Assembly (NCBI GenBank): GCA_902812385.1
Contig: CADDZD010000020.1
Coordinates: 1-32,936, forward strand
Source: Clostridia bacterium
GTDB taxonomy: Bacteria; Bacillota; DSM-12270; Thermacetogeniales; Thermacetogeniaceae
Reading direction: 5' to 3'
DNA length: 32,936 nt
Both the position numbers and the translations under genes were made by a program. Numbering within the stretch: position 1 is the first letter of the stretch; each line of letters begins with the position of its first letter. Below, in pieces: positions 1-10,356 of this stretch. The notes below the pieces were generated by a model. That model made no database searches and was not told the origin of the DNA. It was given only the letters and a program-made list of their open reading frames with translations.

Positions 1-42
1 GTCAAGATCGAAGTTGCTTGATGTTTTGTTAGTCAGTTTTTT

Positions 43-63
43 GTAAAGGATGCTTTACTTTTA
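43..63 (+). terminator. Weak terminator-like hairpin
   Basis: GTAAAG (43-48) and CTTTAC (53-58) pair around a GATG loop and are followed by TTTTA. It could end transcription of a gene lying before the window. The stem is short and AT-rich, so this is a weak call. Confidence 0.3.
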
Positions 64-219
64 AACGCCTTTTTAAGGGCTTGGTTAGGTGTTGCCTTTT
101 TTGGAATCTTTAATTTTCAGGGCAGAAACCGGAACGTATTTTCAGTGCAGTATGTGCAAGGACGGCCTCCTGTGTTACACTCAAGGTAGACACATTCTGA
201 AAGACAAGGAGTGCAAGCG

Positions 220-1317
220 ATGCCTGCCGAGGTATATTTTACGGATCTAAAGGGAAAAAGCGGTCTAAACCTGCTTGACAAGGTGGAAAGGCTCTTTGAA
301 CGTGCAGGATTTGCTTCCCTTATCAATCCCAAGGACCTGGTTGCCGTCAAGGTGCACTTCGGCGAACGGGGCAACACCGCTTTTGTGAGACCTCAATACC
401 TGCGGAAAATCGTAGATAAGATCAAACAGGCCGGAGGGAAACCGTTTCTGACAGATGCCAACACCCTCTACGTCGGGAGTCGTGCCAACGCCGTCGAGCA
501 TATTGAAACAGCCCTGGAAAACGGGTTCGCCTATGCCACCGTGGGCGCTCCCGTGATCATCGCCGACGGGCTCACCGGCCGGGACTACGTCAGCGTTACG
601 GTGGATCTGAAACACTTCCATGCGGCAAAGGTGGCCGCCGCAACCTATCATGCCGATGTCCTGATGGCCGTTTCCCACTTTAAAGGGCATGAGACGACAG
701 GGTTCGGAGGCGTCCTGAAAAATCTCGGGATGGGCCTGGCATCCCGGGCTTCCAAGCAGGTGATCCATTCCGATATCCTGCCGGAAGTCAACGGGGAAAA
801 ATGCGTGGCCTGCGGCCGCTGCACCGAATGGTGCCCGGCGGGGGCGATTGCAGTGGAGGAGGTGGCAGTAATCGATCCGGAGAAATGCCTGGGATGTGCG
901 GAATGCACCATAACCTGCAACCAGGAGGCGATTGCCGTCAACTGGAAAGGCGAGCCCGACGTGATCCAGGAAAAAATAGTGGAATACGCCTGCGCCGTCT
1001 TGAAGAACAAAAACGGCAAAGCGGGATTCATCACCTTTGTGGTTGACGTAACCCCCCAGTGCGACTGTACCAACTACAACGACATTCCTGTAGTTCCCGA
1101 TGTAGGGATCCTGGCAAGCAGGGACCCGGTGGCCCTCGATCAGGCCTGCGTGGACCTGGTAAACGCCCAGCCAAGCACCCCGGGCTCCCGGCTCGACCTG
1201 CCGGCAGGAGCGGATAAGTTCCGGGGGCTTTACCCGCAAATTGATTGGAACGTACAGCTGGACTACGCTGAAAAAATCGGGCTCGGCACGAGAAAGTACC
1301 GGTTGATCGAGATTTAA
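220..1317 (+). CDS. DUF362 domain protein with 2[4Fe-4S] ferredoxin insert
   Basis: Cytoplasmic iron-sulfur protein of the DUF362 family, 365 aa. Family members occur widely in anaerobes and their reaction is not well defined. The DUF362 fold spans most of the chain: the N-terminal half runs to about residue 185 and the family sequence resumes near the C terminus. A bacterial ferredoxin module with two motifs, CVACGRCTEWCP and CLGCAECTITC, sits between them at roughly residues 195-235. I chose ATG 220 because AAGGAG (206-211) lies 8 nt upstream; an in-frame GTG at 211 would overlap that site. It stands alone on the + strand, with a palindromic repeat directly after the stop. A role in electron transfer or metal-centre assembly is an inference from the clusters only. 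Confidence 0.85.
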   Translation: MPAEVYFTDLKGKSGLNLLDKVERLFERAGFASLINPKDLVAVKVHFGERGNTAFVRPQYLRKIVDKIKQAGGKPFLTDANTLYVGSRANAVEHIETALENGFAYATVGAPVIIADGLTGRDYVSVTVDLKHFHAAKVAAATYHADVLMAVSHFKGHETTGFGGVLKNLGMGLASRASKQVIHSDILPEVNGEKCVACGRCTEWCPAGAIAVEEVAVIDPEKCLGCAECTITCNQEAIAVNWKGEPDVIQEKIVEYACAVLKNKNGKAGFITFVVDVTPQCDCTNYNDIPVVPDVGILASRDPVALDQACVDLVNAQPSTPGSRLDLPAGADKFRGLYPQIDWNVQLDYAEKIGLGTRKYRLIEI

Positions 1318-1325
1318 TCTTATCA

Positions 1326-1590
1326 GCCCTGAAAATGTGTTCCGGTTTATCCTTGCGCTTGCTCCCGGACTCCGGTTGAACTCGCCCTAAGACTCGTCGC
1401 AGACGGCAGCCGACCGGCTCCTATGACGCCATCCATGGCGCATAGTCGCCTAGCTCAACCTCCTGTTTCGCTTCGGCTGCCGTTAGCTGCTCCTTCGTCA
1501 AGGGCGAGTAACAACCTCCGTAGGTCGCTGCGCCAGCAAGGATAAACCGCTTTTTGTTCCTCTGTTGGTGCCGCCGAAGGCGGCGTGGTG
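1326..1590 (+). repeat. Palindromic intergenic element, copy A
   Basis: Fills the gap between the DUF362 gene and the LolA-like gene. CGGTTTATCCTTGC (1343-1356) is exactly complementary to 1536-1549. Inside are further stems: GGTTGA (1374-1379) with TCAACC (1455-1460), and CTATG/CGCCAT (1421-1432) with ATGGCG/CATAG (1435-1445). A GCCGCC-GAA-GGCGGC hairpin (1570-1584) follows. Bases 1326-1382 match 13632-13688 at 56 of 57 positions, and 1374-1415 match the reverse complement of 15830-15871 at 40 of 42. Short ORFs crossing it are by-products of the repeat. Confidence 0.8.
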
Positions 1591-1599
1591 GTCTCCGCT

Positions 1600-1627
1600 G
1601 AAAAAACAAAGCCGGCGCCTTGCCGGC
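1600..1627 (-). terminator. Rho-independent terminator of the LolA-like gene
   Basis: On the minus strand GCCGGC, loop AAGGC, GCCGGC is followed by TTTGTTTTTT. It begins only a few bases after the stop codon at 1633, so it very probably ends this transcript. Confidence 0.8.
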
Positions 1628-1632
1628 ATTGC

Positions 1633-2316
1633 TCATTGCGGTGGATTGATGTCGATCCTTTTATTGAAGTCCTGGAACTCGACTATAAGGGAGAGGAAGG
1701 TTCCGGGGCTGTTCTTGTTTTCTGCGGTTGCCATGGCCTTGCGGAGGATCCTCCCCCGCTTATCCACCCAGAACCGGTAAGTGATATTTTTCCAGTACAT
1801 ATCCAGGACTTTGCTTTCTACTTTACGGCTGCGAAACTCCACCACCCAGCACTTTCTTCTCCCCACCTTCTCCGTCCCCAGCAGGCGGGGGGTGTCAATT
1901 CCTTTAAACCTGAAGTTGCTCAGGGGATCGATTTCCGCCATGTACAACTGCTGCCTGTCAAGATCCGTTCCATCCAGAATGATCCACTTGTTGGATACGG
2001 GATCAAGGGTGTAGCTTCTCGTGCCGGTTTGGTAGATCTCAACCGGGGTTCCGAGAATCGTCCCTTTAAAATGCGCATCGGCGGATGTCCTCTCTCCCCT
2101 CACCTTGATCCAGGTCTGTTTCTTCCCGGCAATGTTAAAGTCCGCGGTAACCGTATAACGGTACCCCCTCGCCTGAAGGGCGTTTTGGACCGTTTCCCTG
2201 ATCAGCTGTTCCGGTTCCACCTTAAGGGCGGTGATGTAATAGTAAATCCCCCCTGCCACCAGTAAAACTGCGGTACAGATTAAAGCTATCAGGCGGAAGC
2301 CTCTCCTCATCTCCAA
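1633..2316 (-). CDS. LolA/RseB-like membrane-anchored protein
   Basis: A 227-aa protein with one N-terminal membrane segment (about residues 8-28) and an extracytoplasmic domain that resembles the LolA/LppX/RseB beta-sheet fold. That fold binds lipid or lipoprotein signals in other bacteria. The composition supports this: alternating beta strands, a YRYTVTADF segment near residue 52, and a late stretch with Trp/Val-rich strands followed by a FWVDKRGRILRK turn. The start is a TTG at 2316 with AGGGGGG about 8 nt upstream; the in-frame ATG at 2310 is the alternative. It lies downstream of the YcdB/SLH-like gene in the same direction, about 100 nt apart, so the two may act together at the cell envelope. 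Function is inferred from fold resemblance only. Confidence 0.6.
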   Translation of the reverse strand: MEMRRGFRLIALICTAVLLVAGGIYYYITALKVEPEQLIRETVQNALQARGYRYTVTADFNIAGKKQTWIKVRGERTSADAHFKGTILGTPVEIYQTGTRSYTLDPVSNKWIILDGTDLDRQQLYMAEIDPLSNFRFKGIDTPRLLGTEKVGRRKCWVVEFRSRKVESKVLDMYWKNITYRFWVDKRGRILRKAMATAENKNSPGTFLSLIVEFQDFNKRIDINPPQ

Positions 2317-2413
2317 ACCGGGGTCCCCCCTTAACTACCTCCATTTTATGCAAAGTTCGTTTCAGCTATGCGCTCTTCTGCAAGGGAGGACGGAGCAGAA
2401 ACCGATTTCCTCG

Positions 2414-4621
2414 CTACTTGAGGAGCCGGTAAAGGGCAAGGGCACCCTCGGCGCGGGATAGCTTTTCACCTGGGTCGAACTTCTTGCCGGTCAGATCGAA
2501 AATGCCGAGCCCCACCGCCAGAGCAACACATCCCTGGTCGCCTGCGGGCACCAGCTTCATGACATCAGGAGGCAGTGCCCAGATACCGGTTAGGGCGGCA
2601 GGTTCACCCCATCCCAGGGCGCGAATGATCAGGCGGGCCATTGTAAGCTTTGTTATCTCATCCTGGGGCCGGTATTCTTCCCCGGGTTTCACGATACCGA
2701 GCATGACGGCCTGGCGATAAGCCCTTTCAAATTCCTGGTCCGGAGTGCCGGTGGCTGGGGGCTGCCAGGAGGTTGCACGCACCAGCCAGATCAGGAAATC
2801 GCGCTGGGTGAGCTTTGCATCCGGGTGGAAAGCAGGTTCAAACACCGGGATGATCCTTGCCTTCGCCAGCAGGTCGGCTGCCATATTCCCCGATAGGTCG
2901 GTAAACACCGGCTGGTTCTTGCCGGGCTTTGGCTGAAACTCCGGATCCAGACCCGCCCCCGTAAAGGCATCGATAAAACTTGGCGACTTCCCCATGTCGA
3001 GAGTGTAGACGAGACGAACAGGTCTGTCTGCAGGTGGTTCGTAACCATACCTGGGGAATTCTCGCTGGTAGCTCAACCCGAGGCCGTCCGCCAGAAAGGC
3101 GCTCTCCGCCTGCTCCCTGGCTATGACCCCCCGGGCCACCGGGAATTTTCCCTCCCACCACCTGAGTTCGTATCCGGTAATCCTTCCCTGAACGGCGTCC
3201 ACATCAAGGCGGACACCGTTCCCCTGGAAGGGAATACCGTTAACGAGGCGTGTCGCTATAAAACTGTAGGCGACCGGCTCCTGTTTCTCCTTCCCGGATG
3301 CCACAGGCTTTACAGGGTAGGGAAGACGGGGAAAGGTCCGCAACTCTTCGAGTTCCTTGAGATAGCCGCCTGCCACTTTACCAAGGAAGCCGGTTACCAT
3401 TTCCCGGGCCTGGGCCTCGGTGAGGCGCGGCTTTCCGGGCTGCTCACCGGAGGGGCCATAAATGTTAAAACCGGTGATTTGCCCTCTTCTGGCATCAACC
3501 CGCACGTTGAGGGACCCCTCATTCTCCTTGCTGCGCCAGTAAAAATTCCAGACCTTCTGCCCGGAAAGGTATTCCTCCTGCAGGTTGGCGCTTTCCAGCT
3601 CGTAGCCGGCCGGAATCTCGATCCCGTCCCGGACAACGGCAAGGGCTTGGTCCTTGCTGACGAGCTTTTCCATTTCGGCCATGGCCGCCTGTTCCGCAGG
3701 GGTCAAGGGCACAGACTTCATCACAGATCTTTCGGCACCACCACTTCCAACCCTTTCATACCAGTAATAATCGGCATCATCCTCCGGCTTCAAGATTTCC
3801 CCCGTTCTGGCGTCGATCATCATATTCCGGGTTTTGGGTTCATAAACGAGCCTTATCTGTGCATCCTTCTCATTGAGCCCGGTCCGGTAATAAATGAGCC
3901 GGACCCCGGCATTTTTGCGCCACAAGGCAGCAGCCTGGTCGGTGGTAATCAGCCCCTGCGCCTCTGGGAACTTCGCCTTGCTGTCCCAATTGAAGTTAAA
4001 ACTCTGAATCTCCCCGGTATCGCCATTTACTCCAATGCTGGCAGAATTCTCAGAGAAGGGAATACCGTTCACCATCCGGACGAAATTAAAGTAATATACG
4101 GGCGTTGTCCTTTCCCGCAGGTTGTAATAGGGAATATCAGCGGTATCGTCCGGATTCACTTTAAGGTTGTTTACATAGTTTGGTAAAACCTCCCGAAGGA
4201 ACTCCAGGGCTTTTTCCTGCGCCTGGGCGCGGCTCAGGCCGGGAAGGCCGTGCCGGCCGGTTGCCGGGGGTGTGGGTATCCACCGATCCATTCCCCAGAG
4301 TTCACCGGTTTCGGCGTTAACCCGCGCACTAATGCTGCCGGAACCGGCTTCTCCGCTCCACTGAAGGTTCCAGAAAATTCCCTGTCCCTCCCCCTCGCTG
4401 TAACCCGGCTGAAAATTTTTGAATTCCTCAGGGACGCGGACGAACTGCTTTGCTACCGCGATCGCCTGTTCAAGGGTTATTTTAGCTCCTCTGGTCCCTG
4501 AAACTTCAACTCCACCCGCGGACCCCTGGCCGCCCCCGGTACCGGCATAAGCCGCGTTACCCCACCCCATGCTTCCGCTCAACAGGAAAATAACAGTCCA
4601 AATCACCGCCCAACGCCTCAC
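2414..4621 (-). CDS. YcdB/YcdC (PepSY-like) repeat surface protein with SLH-like C terminus
   Basis: A 735-aa exported protein. Residues 1-26 form a signal peptide ending in a typical AYA site. The body holds repeats of the YcdB/YcdC type, at about residues 48-115 and 330-400, each a Glu/Gln-Ala helix followed by W-x-F/L-x-W strands and a D/N-A-x-T/R-G turn. Linked PepSY-like strands lie between them. The last 150 residues look like S-layer homology motifs (FTDLSGNMAADLL... and a final LSRAEGALALYRLL), which in Gram-positive anaerobes anchor proteins to cell-wall polymers. PepSY-type domains are often linked with inhibition or control of proteases, but no target is visible here. The start is GTG 4621, with GGGGAG about 11 nt upstream. 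The SLH match is partial at sequence level. Confidence 0.75.
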   Translation of the reverse strand: MRRWAVIWTVIFLLSGSMGWGNAAYAGTGGGQGSAGGVEVSGTRGAKITLEQAIAVAKQFVRVPEEFKNFQPGYSEGEGQGIFWNLQWSGEAGSGSISARVNAETGELWGMDRWIPTPPATGRHGLPGLSRAQAQEKALEFLREVLPNYVNNLKVNPDDTADIPYYNLRERTTPVYYFNFVRMVNGIPFSENSASIGVNGDTGEIQSFNFNWDSKAKFPEAQGLITTDQAAALWRKNAGVRLIYYRTGLNEKDAQIRLVYEPKTRNMMIDARTGEILKPEDDADYYWYERVGSGGAERSVMKSVPLTPAEQAAMAEMEKLVSKDQALAVVRDGIEIPAGYELESANLQEEYLSGQKVWNFYWRSKENEGSLNVRVDARRGQITGFNIYGPSGEQPGKPRLTEAQAREMVTGFLGKVAGGYLKELEELRTFPRLPYPVKPVASGKEKQEPVAYSFIATRLVNGIPFQGNGVRLDVDAVQGRITGYELRWWEGKFPVARGVIAREQAESAFLADGLGLSYQREFPRYGYEPPADRPVRLVYTLDMGKSPSFIDAFTGAGLDPEFQPKPGKNQPVFTDLSGNMAADLLAKARIIPVFEPAFHPDAKLTQRDFLIWLVRATSWQPPATGTPDQEFERAYRQAVMLGIVKPGEEYRPQDEITKLTMARLIIRALGWGEPAALTGIWALPPDVMKLVPAGDQGCVALAVGLGIFDLTGKKFDPGEKLSRAEGALALYRLLK

Positions 4622-4743
4622 AGCATCTCATCTCCCCTTTTAATTAATTGAATTTATACTCCATATTTCTGTATTCATTACCTATTACTTCTCTCGTTGT
4701 CTTTTTATTACATGAATTCTTTCGACAAAATCAAACCGAAACC

Positions 4744-4772
4744 AAAAAAAGGACCCGTAGAAAAACGGGTCC
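4744..4772 (-). terminator. Rho-independent terminator of groES-groEL
   Basis: GGACCCGT (4751-4758) pairs with ACGGGTCC (4765-4772), with a run of seven T on the minus strand directly after. It lies about 70 nt beyond the groEL stop codon. Confidence 0.85.
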
Positions 4773-4838
4773 TCAAACTATCAAGGTATGTTTCAAAAGA
4801 GGTGAAACCTTACTTCAGACTGCTTCCTGATCTGAATC

Positions 4839-6745
<1,907 letters not shown>

Positions 6746-6783
6746 AAATTAAACCTCCTTCTGGAATTTATTACACTCAATTA

Positions 6784-6825
6784 TTAGCACTCTCCATTTG
6801 TGAGTGCTAAGTCCCAATCATTATA
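6784..6825 (-). promoter_or_regulatory. CIRCE operator (HrcA site) and -10 box of groESL
   Basis: TTAGCACTC (6784-6792) and GAGTGCTAA (6802-6810) form the perfect inverted repeat with a 9-nt spacer that HrcA binds in Gram-positive bacteria. On the minus strand a TATAAT box (6820-6825) lies directly upstream, so bound HrcA would cover the start of transcription. No convincing -35 box at ideal spacing was seen. Confidence 0.95.
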
Positions 6826-7004
6826 TTAATTGTTAGTTCTGCGAAAAGCAACCCCATTCTCAAACCCGAAAGACGACAAGGGAGTATGTACTCGATATTT
6901 CTCCTCTAAATTTCTAAAACCGGTTATTTTTCGTTTTTTCAGAACCCTCTTCGGGGCTGTTACAGGTAGGTTTTCCCTCTCAATAAGGAGTTATACACTG
7001 CCGG

Positions 7005-7973
7005 TTAACCGGGCAGGGTGAGCAGGAAGTAAAATCCCGCGGCAAGGATCCCGCTTAATGGAAGGGTTAAAAGCCATGCCAGCCCAATTTCGCTAGCCAG
7101 GGGCCAGGCAACGTTCTTTCTTCCCTCGTATGCCCCTACTCCCATGATGGAAGTTGCCACAACGTGGGTGGTACTCACCGGAGCACCCAAAAAAGTAGCT
7201 GCGGAGATAACCAGAACAGAACTCGTTTCGGCGGCAAAACCGTGGCAGGGCAGCAGTTTTGTAAGGCGGGTGCCTAGTGTCTTGATGATCCTCCAGCCGC
7301 CGGCAGCAGTACCCAGAGTGATGGTGGTGGCGCAGATGAGCATTACCCAGACCGGCACCTGGATCGAGGATAAGACCCCGGCGCTGAAAAGGGCCATTGT
7401 AATGATCCCCATCATCTTCTGGGCATCATTGGAACCGTGCGAAAGGGCAATCAGGGAGGCCGAAATCAATTGGATGCGGCGAAATATGTCGTTGTGGCTG
7501 TCACACCTGGGGAACAAACAATGAAGAAGGAAAAAGAAGAGGTAGCCGCCGGCCAATCCAGCGACAGGTGAAATGATGAGGGAACTCAATATCTTCAGCA
7601 AGCCTGTCCAGTTGATGGCGGAAACCCCCATGGCAGCGATGGCGGCTCCTGCTAAACCGCCTATGAGCGCATGAGATGAGCTGGTGGGTAAGGAAAGATA
7701 CCAGGTGATCAGGTTCCAGATGAGGCCGCCCAGCAAACCGGCAAGGATAACTGAAAGCAAAATGTACTCCTGTTTGATGATTCCTTTGCCAACAGTGGCG
7801 GCAACCCTGGTGCTCAAAAGGGCACCCACAAAGTTGCAGGTGGCGGCCAACAGCAAAGCACCACGGGGGCTGATAGCTTTGGTCGAAATGGATGTGGCAA
7901 CAGCATTTGCGGTGTCATGAAAACCGTTCACAAATTCAAAGATTAGGGCGACAAAGAGAATCAATCCTACCAC
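7005..7973 (-). CDS. PiT-family inorganic phosphate transporter
   Basis: Integral membrane phosphate permease, about 322 aa with around ten hydrophobic segments. Both halves carry the PiT signature: NGFHDTANA near residue 16 and SHGSNDAQK in the second half. SSSHALIGG and PVSTTHV loops are also present. These carriers import metal-phosphate complexes using the ion gradient. The start is uncertain: GTG 7973 has its nearest purine-rich site (GGGAG) about 15 nt away, while a CTG at 7982 has it at about 6 nt. There is no PhoU-like partner gene beside it, although many PiT genes have one. A perfect hairpin lies upstream at 8011-8027. Confidence 0.92.
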   Translation of the reverse strand: MVGLILFVALIFEFVNGFHDTANAVATSISTKAISPRGALLLAATCNFVGALLSTRVAATVGKGIIKQEYILLSVILAGLLGGLIWNLITWYLSLPTSSSHALIGGLAGAAIAAMGVSAINWTGLLKILSSLIISPVAGLAGGYLFFFLLHCLFPRCDSHNDIFRRIQLISASLIALSHGSNDAQKMMGIITMALFSAGVLSSIQVPVWVMLICATTITLGTAAGGWRIIKTLGTRLTKLLPCHGFAAETSSVLVISAATFLGAPVSTTHVVATSIMGVGAYEGRKNVAWPLASEIGLAWLLTLPLSGILAAGFYFLLTLPG

Positions 7974-8250
7974 GACTACCAGTTCACTCTCCCTGATTCT
8001 TGTACCGTTTTGACACCGGTGGTGTCACATCCCGGAGATGAGGATCGGTGTTTTTGCCTGCAGGAGATTTTTATTTGCCACTTTCCTGGCTTTTTCCTCT
8101 CATCCCGTCCTTGAAAAATACGAATTTGCTCAGTTTTATTCAACGGCAGGATTTTTTATGCCTCAAGAGCTTGCAGGGTTAGATGCGGAATTCCTGCATT
8201 AAATCAAGATTAAGTATGCATATAAGGTTTCACATCGGGGGAAGATAGTA
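7974..8250. other. Non-coding stretch upstream of the PiT gene
   Basis: No supported gene. The only strong structure is a perfect hairpin, TGACACC-GGT-GGTGTCA (8011-8027), about 35-50 nt before the PiT start. It could act in the transcript leader or as an operator. The rest is AT-rich and probably contains the PiT promoter. Confidence 0.5.
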
Positions 8251-8650
8251 ACAGGTTCACAGCAGCCGGGCTAAGACTACTGCAGGTCTCATGAGGATCT
8301 GCAGTAGTCGAGCAAAGGTTCCTGCAGGTCAAAAAAGGTATTCCCTTTACGATCTGCAGGAGCCGGAGCGAAGGTCGATATGGGTTCGGTGAGGGTTTAT
8401 CGTAGCCTACCGGCTACGATAGGCTCAACATCAGGGATCCATACCGGCTGGGCGCAGACCGGATGAGGTTCCGTAAGGGTTTGTAAGGGCCGCCAGGTCC
8501 TTACAGGCTCTGCAGGGATCTCTTCCCGGTCGGGCAAAGGTTAATCCTGGTTCTGAGAGGGTCTGCAGGGGCCGGTCAGGTTCTTTTTTAAGAATCCACT
8601 AAGGTTCTTGCAGGCTCTGTAGGGATCAGGATTAGCCGGAGCGAAGGTTG
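8251..8650. repeat. Tandem array of structured repeat units with covarying stems
   Basis: Three units share one plan: outer stem, GGTTC, 4 nt, AGGGTYT, inner stem, AGGCTC, 3 or 6 nt, AGGGATC, outer stem. GGTTC lies at 8383, 8467 and 8549; AGGGTYT at 8392, 8476 and 8558; AGGCTC at 8421, 8505 and 8612; AGGGATC at 8433, 8514 and 8621. The stems differ in sequence yet pair: TATGG/CCATA, GACCGG/CCGGTC and TAATCCTG/CAGGATTA outside; TATCGTAGCC/GGCTACGATA and TGTAAGG/CCTTACA inside. Two simpler hairpins precede them (8275-8309 and 8320-8361). Units are joined by CGAAGGT-like spacers; AGCCGGAGCGAAGGT occurs exactly at 8361 and 8634. The transcribed strand is unknown. Confidence 0.75.
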
Positions 8651-8711
8651 CTGTGAGCCGTTTTTTCCTTCCACAACCCTTTCTGGTCCCTCCCTTCCAA
8701 CCCAGAGTCAC

Positions 8712-8896
8712 TCGCTGAAGATGAATGGCTCAAACCTCTGCTCCGTTCGCTTCCCGGACTCATCAAATCTGTCAATTGAGTTGATAGAGGTAGTCGATTT
8801 TCCCCTCTACGAGGATGTGGCTCGAGCGCCCGGCCTTCATGCCGACTCGACTAATACCCATTTTCATCCTGATGGTGTCACCTGAGGTGATATGGG
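8712..8896 (+). repeat. Diverged palindromic element with terminal hairpin, copy E
   Basis: CTGAAGATG and CCCGGACTC resemble the left end of copies A and B2. TAGTCGA (8791-8797) pairs with TCGACTA (8847-8853), and the piece ends in the recurring hairpin TCACC-TGA-GGTGA (8878-8890). Overall similarity to the other copies is weak. Confidence 0.4.
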
Positions 8897-8899
8897 AGT

Positions 8900-9406
8900 T
8901 TAATCCCGGTTCCCCTGCTCGGTGCGGGCGCACTCACCGCCCTTTCCCTGCAGGGTCTCCAGGGCATGGGGTAAGGCCGGGAGGACCACTTCCAGGTTCT
9001 CCCGGACCGCCCGGGGGCTGCCCGGCAGGTTGATGATCAGGGTTTGGCCCCGGCTGCCGGCCACCGCCCGGGAGAGCATGGCGTGCGGTGTCTGCTTCAA
9101 CCCTGCAGCCCGCATGGCCTCCGCTATACCGGGTATTGCCCTGTCGATTACCGCCAGGGTGGCCTCGGGGGTGACGTCCCGGGGGGAGAGGCCGGTGCCT
9201 CCGGTGGTGAGGATGAGATCCACTTTTTTCTCGTCGGAGTATTCGATCAGTTTGGTGAGGAGTTGTTCTTTTTCGTCGGGGACGATATCATAGGCGATGA
9301 TTTCTCCCCCGAGGGGAACCAGCATTTCTTTGATGACCCGGGCGCTGCGGTCTTCCCGCTCCCCCCGGGAGCCTTTGTCGCTGGCTGTCAGGATCGCTAC
9401 TTTCAT
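8900..9406 (-). CDS. mog: Molybdopterin adenylyltransferase-type protein (MogA/MoaB)
   Basis: Cytoplasmic enzyme of the MoaB/Mog family, 168 aa, which adenylates molybdopterin before metal insertion by MoeA. The family core is intact: ILTASDKGSRGEREDRS at the N terminus, the substrate loop TTGGTGLSPRD near residue 87, and INLPGSPRAVRENL toward the C terminus. It is the last gene of the cofactor operon and its ATG overlaps the stop of the MOSC gene by 4 nt, which suggests translational coupling. Sequence alone does not separate Mog from MoaB in Gram-positive bacteria. Confidence 0.9.
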   Translation of the reverse strand: MKVAILTASDKGSRGEREDRSARVIKEMLVPLGGEIIAYDIVPDEKEQLLTKLIEYSDEKKVDLILTTGGTGLSPRDVTPEATLAVIDRAIPGIAEAMRAAGLKQTPHAMLSRAVAGSRGQTLIINLPGSPRAVRENLEVVLPALPHALETLQGKGGECARTEQGNRD

Positions 9407-9864
9407 CTTTCTGTCACTTCCTTTTGAGGGGTTTCGATGATTTCGATGGGGTCTCCGACTTCAATAGGGCCGCCTTGGAGTACCCGGATGAAGATCCCTT
9501 CCCGGGGCATGACGCAGTCTCCGGCCTGGTAGTAGATGGCGCATCTGGTGTGGCATTCTTTTCCGATCTGGGTGACTTCGCCGACGGCTTCGCTTCCCAG
9601 GCGCAGTTTTGTTCCGACTGCTAGGGTGACGAGTTCGATACCTTCGGTGGTGATGTTTTCGGCGAAGTCTCCCGGGCCTACGTCGAGGCCTTTTTCTTGC
9701 ATTTTCCGGATGCTTTCTATGGCCAGGAGGCTGACCTGCCGGTGCCACGGGCCGGCGTGGGCGTCTCCTTCAAGGCCGTGGCCGGGGATGAGTGTGCCTT
9801 TGCGGATGTTTTGTTTGCGTTCGCCGGTGTTCCGGCTGGTGCACACGGCTATGATTTTTCCCAT
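9403..9864 (-). CDS. MOSC domain protein
   Basis: A 153-aa protein made of a single MOSC domain, the fold found at the C terminus of molybdenum cofactor sulfurases. Small stand-alone MOSC proteins in moa clusters are thought to carry sulfur or bind the cofactor. A conserved Cys sits in [11 protein letters not shown] (about residue 103), and the glycine-rich GLEGDAHAG segment lies near residue 30. The start is ATG 9864, inside the end of moaC with a 16-nt overlap and an AAGGAG site. A longer reading frame extends upstream, but that part is only an alternate frame of moaC. Confidence 0.85.
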   Translation of the reverse strand: MGKIIAVCTSRNTGERKQNIRKGTLIPGHGLEGDAHAGPWHRQVSLLAIESIRKMQEKGLDVGPGDFAENITTEGIELVTLAVGTKLRLGSEAVGEVTQIGKECHTRCAIYYQAGDCVMPREGIFIRVLQGGPIEVGDPIEIIETPQKEVTER

Positions 9865-10352
9865 GGTTCTTCTCCTTCCCTCCTGTAGGTTCCGCTTTTG
9901 CCTCCGGTTTTTTCTGTTAACCGGATTTCTCCGATGACCATGCCGCGGTCTACGGCTTTGCACATGTCGTAGATGGTGAGGGCGGCTATGCTTACGGCGG
10001 TCAGGGCTTCCATTTCTACTCCGGTTTTTCCCTGGCATCGGACCCGGGCTTCGATTTCTACGGAGCTGCGGTCTGGGTTGATCCGAAATTGGAGGTCGAT
10101 GCCGCTGATGAAGAGGGGGTGGCACATGGGGATGAGTTCTGCGGTGCGTTTGGCTCCCATGATGCCGGCGATTTGGGCGACTGCCAGGACGTCTCCTTTG
10201 GCGATGTTTCGGCTTTGGATAAGTTCAAGGGTTTCGGGTTTCATGAAGACTGTGCCCCGGGCCACTGCCTCTCTGTTTGTCTCCGGCTTCTCCCCTACTT
10301 CGACCATCCGCGCCCGCCCTTCGCTGTTGAAGTGGGTGAGGTCGTCTGCCAT
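9849..10352 (-). CDS. moaC: Cyclic pyranopterin monophosphate synthase MoaC
   Basis: Converts the MoaA product into cyclic pyranopterin monophosphate, the first stable intermediate of the pterin cofactor. The 167-aa chain has the family motifs MCHPL (about residue 76), the [13 protein letters not shown] helix and YDMCKAVD. The GGKSG segment near the end is also typical. Its ATG follows the moaA stop by only a few bases, with the GGAGG site inside the moaA end, so the two are coupled. Confidence 0.96.
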   Translation of the reverse strand: MADDLTHFNSEGRARMVEVGEKPETNREAVARGTVFMKPETLELIQSRNIAKGDVLAVAQIAGIMGAKRTAELIPMCHPLFISGIDLQFRINPDRSSVEIEARVRCQGKTGVEMEALTAVSIAALTIYDMCKAVDRGMVIGEIRLTEKTGGKSGTYRREGEEPWEKS

Positions 10353-10356
10353 TTTT

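Noticed and set aside
1421-1636. ORFs running through the palindromic elements (also near 13286-13824 and 15933-16200)
   Set aside because: Their sequence is fully explained by inverted repeats, with no family likeness or ribosome sites.
8251-8650. CRISPR array
   Set aside because: Repeats are short, structured and interleaved with paired stems; there is no uniform repeat-spacer pattern and no cas gene in the window.
8815-9033. 72-aa + strand ORF next to mogA
   Set aside because: Mostly an antisense shadow of mogA with Pro/Gly-rich low-complexity translation.
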